A stretch of DNA of 6,242 nucleotides from JBBSUX01 sp038234045. GTDB taxonomy: Bacteria; Pseudomonadota; Gammaproteobacteria; Burkholderiales; Burkholderiaceae_C. The DNA lies in assembly GCA_038234045.1 (NCBI GenBank), contig JBBSUX010000211.1:1-6242 (forward strand). Reading direction: 5' to 3'. Shown here in pieces: positions 1 to 6,242 of the stretch. A program made the translations under genes and the position numbers. Position 1 is the stretch's first letter, and every line of letters starts with the position of its first letter. The notes under the pieces are model-generated. The model was given only the letters and a program-made list of their open reading frames with translations. It was not told where the DNA came from and searched no databases.

Positions 1-3000
1 CTGACCGCGCACGACAATATCCGTTTCGACGGCCTCTCCCGCGTTTCGCATGTGACCGACGCCACCGACTGGCGGGTTGAATATCCCTTCGTCGTTCTCA
101 CGCCGGATACCGAGCTGGAGATGGCCGGCCTGGTCAAGGGCTGCATCGAGCTCGGCCTGACCATCATTCCCCGCGGCGGCGGCACCGGCTACACCGGCGG
201 CGCGATTCCGCTCACCTGGCAGAGCGCGGTCATCAACACCGAAAAGCTCGAGCAGATGACCGAGGTGGAGATGACCCTGCTGCCCGGGCTCGACGCGCCT
301 GTGCCCACGATCTGGACCGGCGCTGGTGTGGTGACGCAGCGGGTGGCTGATGCCGCTGACCGCGCAGGCTATGTGTTCGCGGTTGATCCGACGTCGGCAG
401 AGGCTTCCTGCATCGGCGGCAACATCGCGATGAACGCAGGCGGCAAGAAGGCTGTTTTGTGGGGTACGGCGCTGGATAACCTAGCGTCCTGGCGCATGGT
501 CACGCCCGATGCGCAGTGGCTGGAAGTGGTTCGCCTCGGCCACAACCTGGGCAAGATCCACGACGCAGAGATGGCCAGCTTCGAACTGCGCTATTTCGAC
601 GCCAATGGCGGCAAGGATATCGATTGGACGCGGCCGGTGCGCACCGAACGCCTCGACATTCCCGGCAAGACCTTCCGCAAGGAAGGCCTCGGCAAGGACG
701 TGACCGACAAGTTCCTTTCCGGCCTTCCCGGCATCCAGAAGGAAGGCTGCGACGGGCTCATCACCAGCGGCCGCTGGATCGTGCACCGCATGCCGCAGCA
801 CACCCGCACCGTGTGTCTCGAATTCTTCGGCAACGCCAAGGACGCGGTGCCGAGCATTGTGGAGATCAAGGACTTCATGTTCGCCGAGCAGAAGCGCTCG
901 GGCGTGCTGCTGGCGGGGCTCGAGCACCTGGACGACCGTTACCTCAAGGCGGTGGGCTATGCCACCAAATCGAAGGCCCATGCGGGCCTTCCGAAGATGG
1001 TGCTGTTCGGCGACATCAGCGGTGACGATGCCGATGCGGTCGCACGCGTCACTTCCGAAGTGGTGCGCATCGCCAACTCGCGCAGCGGCGAAGGCTTCAT
1101 CGCCATCAGCCCGGAAGCGCGCAAGAAGTTCTGGCTCGACCGCAAACGCACGGCGGCCATCAGCAAGCACACCAACGCCTTCAAGATCAACGAAGACGTG
1201 GTCATTCCGCTGCCGCGCATGGCGGAATACACCGACGGCATCGAGCGCATCAATATCGAGCTGTCGCTTGCCAACAAGCTCAAGCTCTGCGACGCGCTTG
1301 AGGATTTCTTCAGCGCCGGCAAGCTGCCGCTGGGTAAATCAGACGATGCCAACGAGATCACCTCAGCCGAGCTGCTGGGCGACCGTGTCGCCCAAGCGCT
1401 GCAGCTGCTGCAAGAGGTGCGCGATCAGTGGCAGGGCTGGCTCGGCGATGTGGCAAGCCTGTTCCCGCAACTGCAGGATCACAGCCTGCGTGCCAGCTGG
1501 AAAACGCAGATCTGCGCGCCCTTGCAGAAGATATTCAGCGGCATCGCCTTCAAGCCGCTGCTGGCCGAAGTCAATGCTGTCCATCAGCGCGTGCTGAAGG
1601 GCCGCGTGTGGATCGCCCTGCACATGCATGCAGGCGACGGTAATGTGCACACCAACATTCCCGTCAATAGCGACGATTACGAGATGCTGCAGGCTGCGCA
1701 TGGAGCTGTCGTGCGCATCATGGCGCTGGCGCGAAGCCTTGATGGGGTGATCTCGGGTGAGCATGGCATCGGCATCACCAAGATGGAATTTCTGACAGAT
1801 CTAGAGCTGCAGCCCTTTGCCGATTACAAGCAGCAGGTCGATCCCGAAGGTCGTTTCAATAGAGGAAAGTTGCTTCGAAATAGAGAGCTAGATGCGCAGG
1901 ACAGTAATGCGATACATTCCGATTTTACTTGCAATTTAAGCTTGCAATCCGACCTGGGCAACGCCTACACCCCGAGCTTCGGCTTGATGGGACACGAGTC
2001 GCTGATCCTGCAGCAGAGCGATATCGGCGCGATCGCCGATTCGGTCAAGGATTGCCTGCGCTGCGGCAAGTGCAAACCGGTGTGCGCCACCCATGTGCCG
2101 CGCGCCAATCTGTTCTACAGCCCGCGCAACAAGATCCTTGCCACCTCGCTGCTGGTGGAGGCTTTTCTGTACGAAGAGCAAACGCGCCGCGGCGTCAGCA
2201 TCAAGCATTGGCAGGAGTTTGAGGATGTGGCTGATCACTGCACCGTTTGCCACAAGTGCCTCACGCCGTGCCCGGTGGATATCGACTTTGGCGATGTCTC
2301 GATGAACATGCGCAACCTGCTGCGCAAGATGGGGCAGAAGACCTTTCGGCCCGCCAACGCGGCCGCCATGTTCTTCCTGAACGCGACCAATCCGCAAACC
2401 ATCAAGCTGATGCGCGGCGCGATGGTCGATGTTGGCTTCAAGGCGCAGCGGCTTGCCAATGATCTCTTGAAGCGTGTCGCCCGCAAGCAGACAGCGCATC
2501 CGCAATCGACCACCGGCAAGGCTCCGATCAAGGAGCAGGTGATTCACTTCATCAACAAGAAAATGCCGGGCAATCTGCCGAAGAAAACCGCGCGCGCCCT
2601 GCTCGATATCGAAGACCGCGATTACGTTCCGATCATCCGCGACCCGAAGGCGACGAATGCGGACAGCGAGGCGGTTTTCTACTTTCCTGGCTGCGGCTCC
2701 GAACGCTTGTTCAGCCAGGTGGGACTCGCCACGCAGGCGATGCTTTGGCATGCCGGCGTCCAGACCGTGCTGCCGCCCGGTTACCTGTGTTGCGGTTATC
2801 CGCAAAAGGGCAGCGGCCAGTTCGATGAGGCGGAAAAAATCATCACAGACAACCGGGTGCTGTTCCATCGCGTAGCCAACACGCTCAACTACCTCGATAT
2901 CAAGACCGTGGTGGTGAGCTGCGGCACTTGCTATGACCAGTTGCAGGGTTACCAGTTCGACAAGATCTTTCCAGGCTGCCGCATCATCGATATCCACGAA

Positions 3001-3465
3001 TACCTGCTCGAGAAAAACATCACGCTGGCCGGCGGCAAGGCCTATCTGTATCACGATCCTTGCCACACGCCGATGAAGCTGCAAGACCCGATGAAGACGG
3101 TGAAGGCGCTGGTGGGCGACAACGTGCTGAAGAACGACCGCTGCTGCGGCGAATCCGGCACTTTTGGTGTCACCCGGCCCGACATCGCAACACAGGTGCG
3201 CTTTCGCAAGGAAGAAGAGATCAGTGCCGGCGCCGATGCGCTGCGCGAAAAGGCAGCGTTGCCGGCGGACGCCAACGTGAAGATCCTCACCAGCTGCCCG
3301 AGCTGCCTGCAAGGCCTCTCGCGCTACCGCGACGACTTGAGCAACGGTTTGCTGGAAGCTGATTACATCGTCGTCGAGATGGCGCGCGAAATCCTCGGTG
3401 AAGACTGGATGCAGGCCTATGTGGCAGTTGCCAACAAGGGTGGCATCGAGCGGGTCCTGGTGTAG
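1..3465 (+). CDS. DUF3683-type FAD/Fe-S oxidoreductase (GlcD-GlcF-like fusion), 5' partial
   Basis: Likely membrane-associated flavoprotein dehydrogenase that oxidises a 2-hydroxy acid such as lactate or glycolate and passes electrons through Fe-S clusters to quinone; the substrate is unknown. The frame is open from base 1 and reads LTAHDNIRFDGLSRVSH before the first GTG at 52. That GTG is therefore probably internal and the true start lies outside the window. Family members as I recall run to about 1,300 residues with an N-terminal DUF3683 domain, mostly missing here. Numbering from base 1, the FAD-binding domain has RGGGTGYTGG at 58-67 and a GGN..NAGG stretch near 139-147. The FAD-oxidase C-terminal domain carries H541, H543, H550 and H588. 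Two 4Fe-4S motifs follow (C685-C695; C747, C750, C753, C757). Then come two CCG domains (C898, C930/C931, C974/C977; C1021, C1048/C1049, C1099/C1102). All cluster cysteines appear intact. A low-GC linker (about residues 621-650) joins the two halves. Confidence 0.9.
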   Translation: MTAHDNIRFDGLSRVSHVTDATDWRVEYPFVVLTPDTELEMAGLVKGCIELGLTIIPRGGGTGYTGGAIPLTWQSAVINTEKLEQMTEVEMTLLPGLDAPVPTIWTGAGVVTQRVADAADRAGYVFAVDPTSAEASCIGGNIAMNAGGKKAVLWGTALDNLASWRMVTPDAQWLEVVRLGHNLGKIHDAEMASFELRYFDANGGKDIDWTRPVRTERLDIPGKTFRKEGLGKDVTDKFLSGLPGIQKEGCDGLITSGRWIVHRMPQHTRTVCLEFFGNAKDAVPSIVEIKDFMFAEQKRSGVLLAGLEHLDDRYLKAVGYATKSKAHAGLPKMVLFGDISGDDADAVARVTSEVVRIANSRSGEGFIAISPEARKKFWLDRKRTAAISKHTNAFKINEDVVIPLPRMAEYTDGIERINIELSLANKLKLCDALEDFFSAGKLPLGKSDDANEITSAELLGDRVAQALQLLQEVRDQWQGWLGDVASLFPQLQDHSLRASWKTQICAPLQKIFSGIAFKPLLAEVNAVHQRVLKGRVWIALHMHAGDGNVHTNIPVNSDDYEMLQAAHGAVVRIMALARSLDGVISGEHGIGITKMEFLTDLELQPFADYKQQVDPEGRFNRGKLLRNRELDAQDSNAIHSDFTCNLSLQSDLGNAYTPSFGLMGHESLILQQSDIGAIADSVKDCLRCGKCKPVCATHVPRANLFYSPRNKILATSLLVEAFLYEEQTRRGVSIKHWQEFEDVADHCTVCHKCLTPCPVDIDFGDVSMNMRNLLRKMGQKTFRPANAAAMFFLNATNPQTIKLMRGAMVDVGFKAQRLANDLLKRVARKQTAHPQSTTGKAPIKEQVIHFINKKMPGNLPKKTARALLDIEDRDYVPIIRDPKATNADSEAVFYFPGCGSERLFSQVGLATQAMLWHAGVQTVLPPGYLCCGYPQKGSGQFDEAEKIITDNRVLFHRVANTLNYLDIKTVVVSCGTCYDQLQGYQFDKIFPGCRIIDIHEYLLEKNITLAGGKAYLYHDPCHTPMKLQDPMKTVKALVGDNVLKNDRCCGESGTFGVTRPDIATQVRFRKEEEISAGADALREKAALPADANVKILTSCPSCLQGLSRYRDDLSNGLLEADYIVVEMAREILGEDWMQAYVAVANKGGIERVLV
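1861..1950 (+). other. Low-GC linker segment inside the large oxidoreductase gene
   Basis: This 90-base in-frame stretch has 37 G/C by hand count (about 41%), while the surrounding coding sequence is clearly GC-rich. It uses codons that are rare in the neighbouring genes (AGA, CTA, TTA, CGA, GGA, ATA). It encodes a polar stretch around RNRELDAQDSNAIHSDF, between the flavin half (ending DPEGRFNRGKLL) and the region leading to the Fe-S half (starting near NAYTPSFGLMGHES). The 8-mer CTTGCAAT occurs twice, at 1928-1935 and 1941-1948. From memory, homologues have a shorter linker here, so it may be an expansion or a fast-drifting hinge; that comparison was not run. Confidence 0.5.
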
Positions 3466-3470
3466 TCGCC

Positions 3471-3950
3471 ATGCAGGAGATTGCACCCATCCGTTTACCC
3501 GGCTGCCCGCTGTGCGAAGAGCCTGGTGGCACGCTTGTCTGGCGCGGGCCGCTGTATCGCATCGTGCGGGCTGATGAAGAAGGATTTCCCGCGTTCTACC
3601 GCGTCGTGTGGCAGGACCATGTCGCCGAGTTCAGCGATCTTCCGGCGCCCGACCGCCTGCAATGCATGGAGGCAGTTGCGCAGGTCGAGGCCTTGCTGCG
3701 TGAGCAGCTGCGGCCCGACAAGATCAATCTGGCGGCCCTTGGCAACCAGGTGGCGCATCTGCACTGGCATGTGATCGCCCGTTTCGAAGACGACAGTCAC
3801 TTTCCGCGCCCCATCTGGGGCGCGCCGATACGGGGGCGCGATCTTGCGCACGAGTCGGCCCTGGCGCGACGTTTGCCCGCTGTGGATATGGCGATCGCGC
3901 AGCATTTTTCCGCCGCCGCAGCAGCCGATGCGCGCTCGGGTGGCGCATGA
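3471..3950 (+). CDS. HIT-family (histidine triad) protein
   Basis: A 159-residue cytoplasmic protein of the HIT superfamily, whose members hydrolyse or transfer nucleotides from nucleotide-linked substrates; the substrate here is unknown. The signature H96-L-H98-W-H100-V-I fits the HxHxHxx pattern that carries the catalytic histidine. It is preceded by NLAALGN, a typical lead-in to the triad. An N-terminal CPLC at residues 12-15 resembles the zinc-binding CxxC of HIT/GalT-like proteins, and its presence supports a structural metal site. The ATG lies 5 bases after the stop of the oxidoreductase gene. No strong Shine-Dalgarno sequence is visible, so translational coupling in one operon is likely. 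The C-terminal tail is alanine-rich (HFSAAAAADARSGGA) and probably disordered. The family call is firm and the exact role is open. Confidence 0.88.
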   Translation: MQEIAPIRLPGCPLCEEPGGTLVWRGPLYRIVRADEEGFPAFYRVVWQDHVAEFSDLPAPDRLQCMEAVAQVEALLREQLRPDKINLAALGNQVAHLHWHVIARFEDDSHFPRPIWGAPIRGRDLAHESALARRLPAVDMAIAQHFSAAAAADARSGGA

Positions 3951-4030
3951 TGAGCCGGATGAATTTTGATCATTGCGTTGCGTGCCAGCGCAGCCGTCGG
4001 AGCCTGCCAGCGTGCCGGCCCGGCCTCTAC

Positions 4031-4035
4031 AGGAG
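4031..4035 (+). promoter_or_regulatory. Ribosome binding site deciding the DUF971 gene start
   Basis: AGGAG sits 9 bases before the ATG at 4045. The frame is open further upstream, to a TTG at 3973, but the 24 extra codons are low-complexity and lack a comparable site. The ATG at 4045 is therefore the preferred start. Confidence 0.75.
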
Positions 4036-4044
4036 CAACTCTCT

Positions 4045-4470
4045 ATGGCGGGCTTGAGCGCTACAGATCCCCAGCCGCAGAACATCACGCTGCATGGCGC
4101 ATCGCGCGTGCTTGCGGTCGATTTCAGCGACGGCGTTGCGGTTCGCCTTCCGTTCGAACTGCTGCGCGTCTTCTCACCTTCGGCCGAAGTGCAGGGCCAC
4201 GGCCCGGGGCAGGAGGTGCTGCAGACCGGCAAGCGCGATGTCACCATCACCGCGCTCGAGCCGATTGGCAATTACGGCGTCAAGCCGGTGTTCTCCGACG
4301 GGCATGACACCGGCATCTACACGTGGGCGTATCTGTACGAGCTGGGCGTTGATCAGGATGCGCGCTGGGCCGCCTATCTGCAACGCCTTGAAGCCGCCGG
4401 TGTCTCGCGCGACGCGCCGATGAAAGGGGCCCCTGCACCGGCCTGCGGATCGGGACATTCGCACAGCTGA
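4045..4470 (+). CDS. DUF971 / gamma-butyrobetaine hydroxylase-like N-terminal domain protein
   Basis: A 141-residue protein consisting almost entirely of one DUF971 domain, the fold that forms the N-terminal part of gamma-butyrobetaine hydroxylase. No oxygenase domain is present, so it should not be annotated as a hydroxylase. Recognisable elements are the early strand LHGASRVLAVDFSDG, the LPFELLRVFSPSAEV segment, and the diagnostic NYGVKPVFSDGHDTGIYTW stretch in the second half, followed by YLYELG. Stand-alone DUF971 proteins are widespread in proteobacteria, and their function is not settled to my knowledge. The C-terminus ends PACGSGHSHS, a short Cys/His tail that could bind a metal. The gene starts 94 bases after the HIT gene, with its own ribosome binding site at 4031-4035. 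It may be the last gene of an operon that begins with the oxidoreductase. Confidence 0.87.
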   Translation: MAGLSATDPQPQNITLHGASRVLAVDFSDGVAVRLPFELLRVFSPSAEVQGHGPGQEVLQTGKRDVTITALEPIGNYGVKPVFSDGHDTGIYTWAYLYELGVDQDARWAAYLQRLEAAGVSRDAPMKGAPAPACGSGHSHS

Positions 4471-4509
4471 GATCCGTCGCGCAATCGCGCCGCGTGCATG
4501 CAGCATTCC

Positions 4510-4612
4510 TGCAAATATTTGATAGCACGAATGCTATTTAATTAGAAGCTGATAGCGCATATGGGTAAATGGCTTCAACCACTTTTTAATTATAAATTGC
4601 GCCGATTTAATC
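4510..4612 (+). promoter_or_regulatory. AT-rich intergenic element upstream of ubiE
   Basis: The non-coding gap 4471-4670 is markedly AT-rich in this part, unlike the genes around it. It contains a perfect 6-bp hairpin, ATAGCA (4522-4527), loop CGAA, TGCTAT (4532-4537). TGATAGC(A/G)C occurs twice, at 4520-4528 and 4550-4558, spaced exactly 30 bp. GAAGC (4545-4549) can pair with GCTTC (4572-4576). A weak sigma-70-like pair is possible: TTGATA at 4519-4524, 18-bp spacer, TAGAAG at 4543-4548. No strong promoter stands out. Because it precedes ubiE it probably holds that gene's promoter. Alternatively it is a copy of a short dispersed intergenic repeat of the kind common in Burkholderiales. Confidence 0.4.
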
Positions 4613-4670
4613 CCGCTGGGCGCAACCGGGTTCTCGGTCTGCGGGCACTGTTCGCCCCTAGCATGCGGAC

Positions 4671-5402
4671 ATGAGTACAACGCACTTTGGTTTCGAGTCG
4701 GTGGATGAGGGCGAAAAGGCGCGGCGAGTACGCGGCGTTTTTGATTCTGTCGCCCCGCGCTACGACGTGATGAACGATCTGATGTCGGGCGGCCTGCACC
4801 GCGCCTGGAAGGCCTATACCGTGATGGTTGCCAACGTGCAGCCGGGCCAGCAGGTGCTGGATATTGCGGGCGGCACCGGCGATCTGGCGATGGCCTTTGC
4901 CAAAAAAGTAGGCGCCACTGGCTGCGTGGTCCACACCGACATCAATGCCGCGATGTTGAGCACTGGGCGCGACCGGCTGATCGACGCCGGCGTGGTGCTG
5001 CCGACAGCGGTTTGCGATGCGGAGGCCCTGCCGTTTCCTGACAATCATTTTGATCTGGTCAGCGTTGCCTTTGGGTTGCGCAACATGACGCACAAGGACC
5101 GTGCGCTGAGCGAGATGAATCGCGTGCTCAAGCCCGGCGGCAAGCTTCTGGTGCTGGAGTTCTCCACCGTTGCCAAACCCTTGGCCAAGGCTTACGACTG
5201 GTATTCCTTCAAGGTGCTGCCTGCGCTCGGCAAGTTGGTGGCCGGGGACAGCGCCAGCTACCGCTATCTGGCCGAATCCATCCGCATGCATCCCACGCAG
5301 CAGGAACTCAAAGCCCTCATGCAGAAAAGCGGTTTCGGGCATGTGGACTATCACAACATGACGGGCGGCGTGGCTGCGCTTCATGTTGGAATCAAGTGCT
5401 GA
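4671..5402 (+). CDS. ubiE: Ubiquinone C-methyltransferase UbiE
   Basis: SAM-dependent class I methyltransferase of ubiquinone biosynthesis, adding the ring C-methyl group to the demethoxy-quinol intermediate. In a menaquinone maker it would also methylate demethylmenaquinol, but nothing here shows which quinones are made. It has 243 residues, close to the roughly 250 usual for the family. Visible motifs are the family signature YDVMNDLMSGGLHRAWK (31-47), the SAM-binding motif DIAGGTGD (64-71), acidic D90 in HTDIN (likely ribose contact), CDAEALPFPDNHFD (115-128), VAFGLRNM (132-139) and RVLKPGGKLLVLEFS. The C-terminus TGGVAALHVGIKC is complete. The ATG at 4671 gives the expected MSTTHFGFE start, although the ribosome binding site is weak. 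The gene follows a 200-bp AT-rich gap and probably has its own promoter. Confidence 0.97.
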   Translation: MSTTHFGFESVDEGEKARRVRGVFDSVAPRYDVMNDLMSGGLHRAWKAYTVMVANVQPGQQVLDIAGGTGDLAMAFAKKVGATGCVVHTDINAAMLSTGRDRLIDAGVVLPTAVCDAEALPFPDNHFDLVSVAFGLRNMTHKDRALSEMNRVLKPGGKLLVLEFSTVAKPLAKAYDWYSFKVLPALGKLVAGDSASYRYLAESIRMHPTQQELKALMQKSGFGHVDYHNMTGGVAALHVGIKC

Positions 5403-5430
5403 TCGGTTACGGCCCTTACTGCGGGCCTGA

Positions 5431-5460
5431 GCCCTGAGGATTCTCGGGCAGCTTTATTGT
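5431..5460 (+). terminator. Candidate rho-independent terminator after ubiE
   Basis: GCCC-T-GAG (5431-5438) pairs with CTCGGGC (5443-5449) around loop GATT. This gives seven pairs with one bulged T, followed by a moderately T-rich run, GCTTTATTGT. It lies 28 bases after the ubiE stop. A second GC hairpin just before it, GGCCC (5411-5415) with GGGCC (5423-5427), has no T tract of its own. The T run is interrupted, so termination may be partial. Confidence 0.45.
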
Positions 5461-5496
5461 CTGCTGCTGGGGGTGACCAAGTGGTCGAAAAGCTGC
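5448..5496 (+). repeat. Nested inverted repeats in the leader of the Tim44-like gene
   Basis: GCAGCTTT (5448-5455) is a perfect 8-bp inverted repeat of AAAGCTGC (5489-5496). Inside it, GACCA (5475-5479) and TGGTC (5482-5486) form a second inverted repeat separated by AG. The outer left arm shares two bases with the right arm of the terminator-like hairpin and contains its T tract, so the two structures cannot both form completely. This could be an operator, a leader-RNA switch, or chance; no known family is recognised. Confidence 0.35.
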
Positions 5497-5537
5497 ACTC
5501 CGGACAGGCGATCAAAGTCCAGCTGGCGAGACCATAA

Positions 5538-5544
5538 AAAGGAG
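5538..5544 (+). promoter_or_regulatory. Ribosome binding site of the Tim44-like gene
   Basis: AAAGGAG ends 8 bases before the ATG at 5553, an almost ideal Shine-Dalgarno sequence and spacing. It fixes the start of the partial gene at the right edge. A second ATG follows directly at 5556 and could also be used. Confidence 0.8.
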
Positions 5545-5552
5545 ATATTGCA

Positions 5553-6242
5553 ATGATGTCGAAGAAATTCTGGGTGACGCTGTTGGTGCCGCTGATGCTG
5601 CTGGCCAGTGTCGATGCCGATGCAGCACGCATGGGTGGTGGACGCTCCTTCGGGCGTCAGTCGGCCAATGTGACGCAACGTCAGGCAGCGCCAGCGCCGA
5701 GGGCGCCCGCCAATGCCGCGCAGCAGCAGGGCAGCGCTGCTGCGCAACCCGGCGCACCTGCCGCGCAACCGGCACGCAAGCCGTGGGCTGGAATGCTCGG
5801 CGGCCTCGCTGCGGGCCTGGGTCTCGCCTGGCTGGCACATTCGCTCGGGCTCGGTGGAGCCTTCGGACAGATTCTGCTGTTTGCGGTGTTGGCGATGGCG
5901 GTTGTAGCCGTGATCGGTTTCATCCGCCGCAGTCGCGTGCAACAGCCACAGGCAGAAGGAGGCGCTTCTCCGTTTGCGTTCCAGGGCGCCGGGACAGGTG
6001 CTCCAGTGGCCGATGCACCCCGCAGCTACAACCCGGCAAAAATAGGTAACGACGCGTCTGCGCGTCCTTGGGAATCCCAGTCAGCGCATTTCGATGGCAG
6101 CGCAACGGGTGCTGGCGATACGGGGTCCGCCGCTTCTCCTTCCTCGGGACTGGGAATCGGCTCGGCGCTGGGTGCGAGCGCTGCCACTGGTTCTGCGCTC
6201 GATGGTTCGCAGGCGTGGGGTGTTCCGGCCGGGTTCGACGAA
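5553..6242 (+). CDS. Tim44-like domain membrane protein, 3' partial
   Basis: The reading frame stays open for 230 codons to the window edge, so the C-terminus is missing. Residues 1-25 look like a signal peptide: Lys-Lys near the start, hydrophobic core VTLLVPLMLLASV, possible cleavage after ADA. The sequence RMGGGRSFGRQS follows. Residues about 45-76 are rich in Ala, Pro and Gln. Two hydrophobic helices follow, about 81-99 and 107-124, with RRSR after the second. A Gly/Ser/Ala-rich linker leads to WGVPAGFDE, which as I recall begins the Tim44-like domain in betaproteobacterial homologues. The domain itself lies outside the window. Mitochondrial Tim44 tethers the import motor; the role of bacterial relatives is unclear, possibly envelope or inner-membrane assembly. 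It follows ubiE by 150 bases and has a strong ribosome binding site. The domain call is inferred from architecture and context. Confidence 0.78.
   Translation, partial: MMSKKFWVTLLVPLMLLASVDADAARMGGGRSFGRQSANVTQRQAAPAPRAPANAAQQQGSAAAQPGAPAAQPARKPWAGMLGGLAAGLGLAWLAHSLGLGGAFGQILLFAVLAMAVVAVIGFIRRSRVQQPQAEGGASPFAFQGAGTGAPVADAPRSYNPAKIGNDASARPWESQSAHFDGSATGAGDTGSAASPSSGLGIGSALGASAATGSALDGSQAWGVPAGFDE

Noticed and set aside
52..54. GTG at 52 as the start of the oxidoreductase
   Set aside because: The same frame is open back to base 1 and encodes family-like residues (NIRFDGLSRVSH), so the GTG is probably an internal valine.
1797..1812. Cluster of restriction-type palindromes (AGATCT, TCTAGA, CTGCAG) resembling a cloning polylinker
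   Set aside because: The encoded residues (TDLELQPFADYKQQVDPEGR) continue the FAD-oxidase domain naturally, so the cluster is best explained by chance.
1936..3486. 516-codon open frame on the minus strand opposite the oxidoreductase gene
   Set aside because: It lies wholly opposite conserved Fe-S and CCG coding sequence. Its His/Ala/Val/Arg-rich translation is typical of an antisense shadow in GC-rich DNA, and no family motif is seen.
3983..4012. Direct repeat TGCCAGCG at 3983-3990 and 4005-4012 before the DUF971 gene
   Set aside because: It is only 8 bp in GC-rich sequence and has no symmetry or promoter context; chance is likely.
3973..4044. TTG-initiated extension of the DUF971 protein
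   Set aside because: The extra residues are Pro/Ala-rich and unlike the family, and a good AGGAG lies directly before the ATG at 4045.
4495..4502. 8-bp palindrome TGCATGCA after the DUF971 gene
   Set aside because: It is too short and isolated to call an operator, and it is not a terminator because no T tract follows.
4590..5384. 264-codon open frame on the minus strand opposite ubiE
   Set aside because: It is antisense to an unambiguous ubiE and has no recognisable domain; it is a codon-bias shadow.

Overview
This window looks like ordinary chromosome from a GC-rich betaproteobacterium, most likely order Burkholderiales. That assignment is inferred from protein character and gene order: a DUF3683-type oxidoreductase, a HIT protein, a DUF971 protein, ubiE and a Tim44-like protein, all on the + strand. 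As I remember it, this order is common in that group, with ubiquinone genes following ubiE. The UbiE C-terminus (ending HVGIKC) also resembles Comamonadaceae-type sequences. I could not run a search, so the family-level assignment is tentative.

Layout. Positions 1-3465 hold the 3' part of a very large gene, open at the left edge. It encodes a flavin and iron-sulfur oxidoreductase with a GlcD-like FAD half fused to a GlcF/GlpC-like half (two 4Fe-4S motifs and two CCG domains). A HIT-family protein follows after 5 bp (3471-3950), then a DUF971 protein with a clear ribosome binding site (4045-4470). A 200-bp AT-rich gap (4471-4670) separates it from ubiE (4671-5402). A second gap (5403-5552) holds a terminator-like hairpin and further inverted repeats. 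A gene open at the right edge follows (5553-6242). It encodes a signal peptide, a low-complexity segment, two hydrophobic helices and the first residues of what should be a Tim44-like domain.

How the genes may work together. UbiE makes the C-methylation step of ubiquinone. The large oxidoreductase has the architecture of enzymes that oxidise 2-hydroxy acids and pass electrons through Fe-S clusters to the quinone pool. The two may therefore be linked through respiration, but only the neighbourhood supports that. No mobile element, CRISPR array, tRNA, rRNA or defence system is visible. The most notable points are a low-GC, divergent-looking linker between the two halves of the large oxidoreductase, and the structured AT-rich or inverted-repeat segments on either side of ubiE. 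I see no clearly new biological system here.
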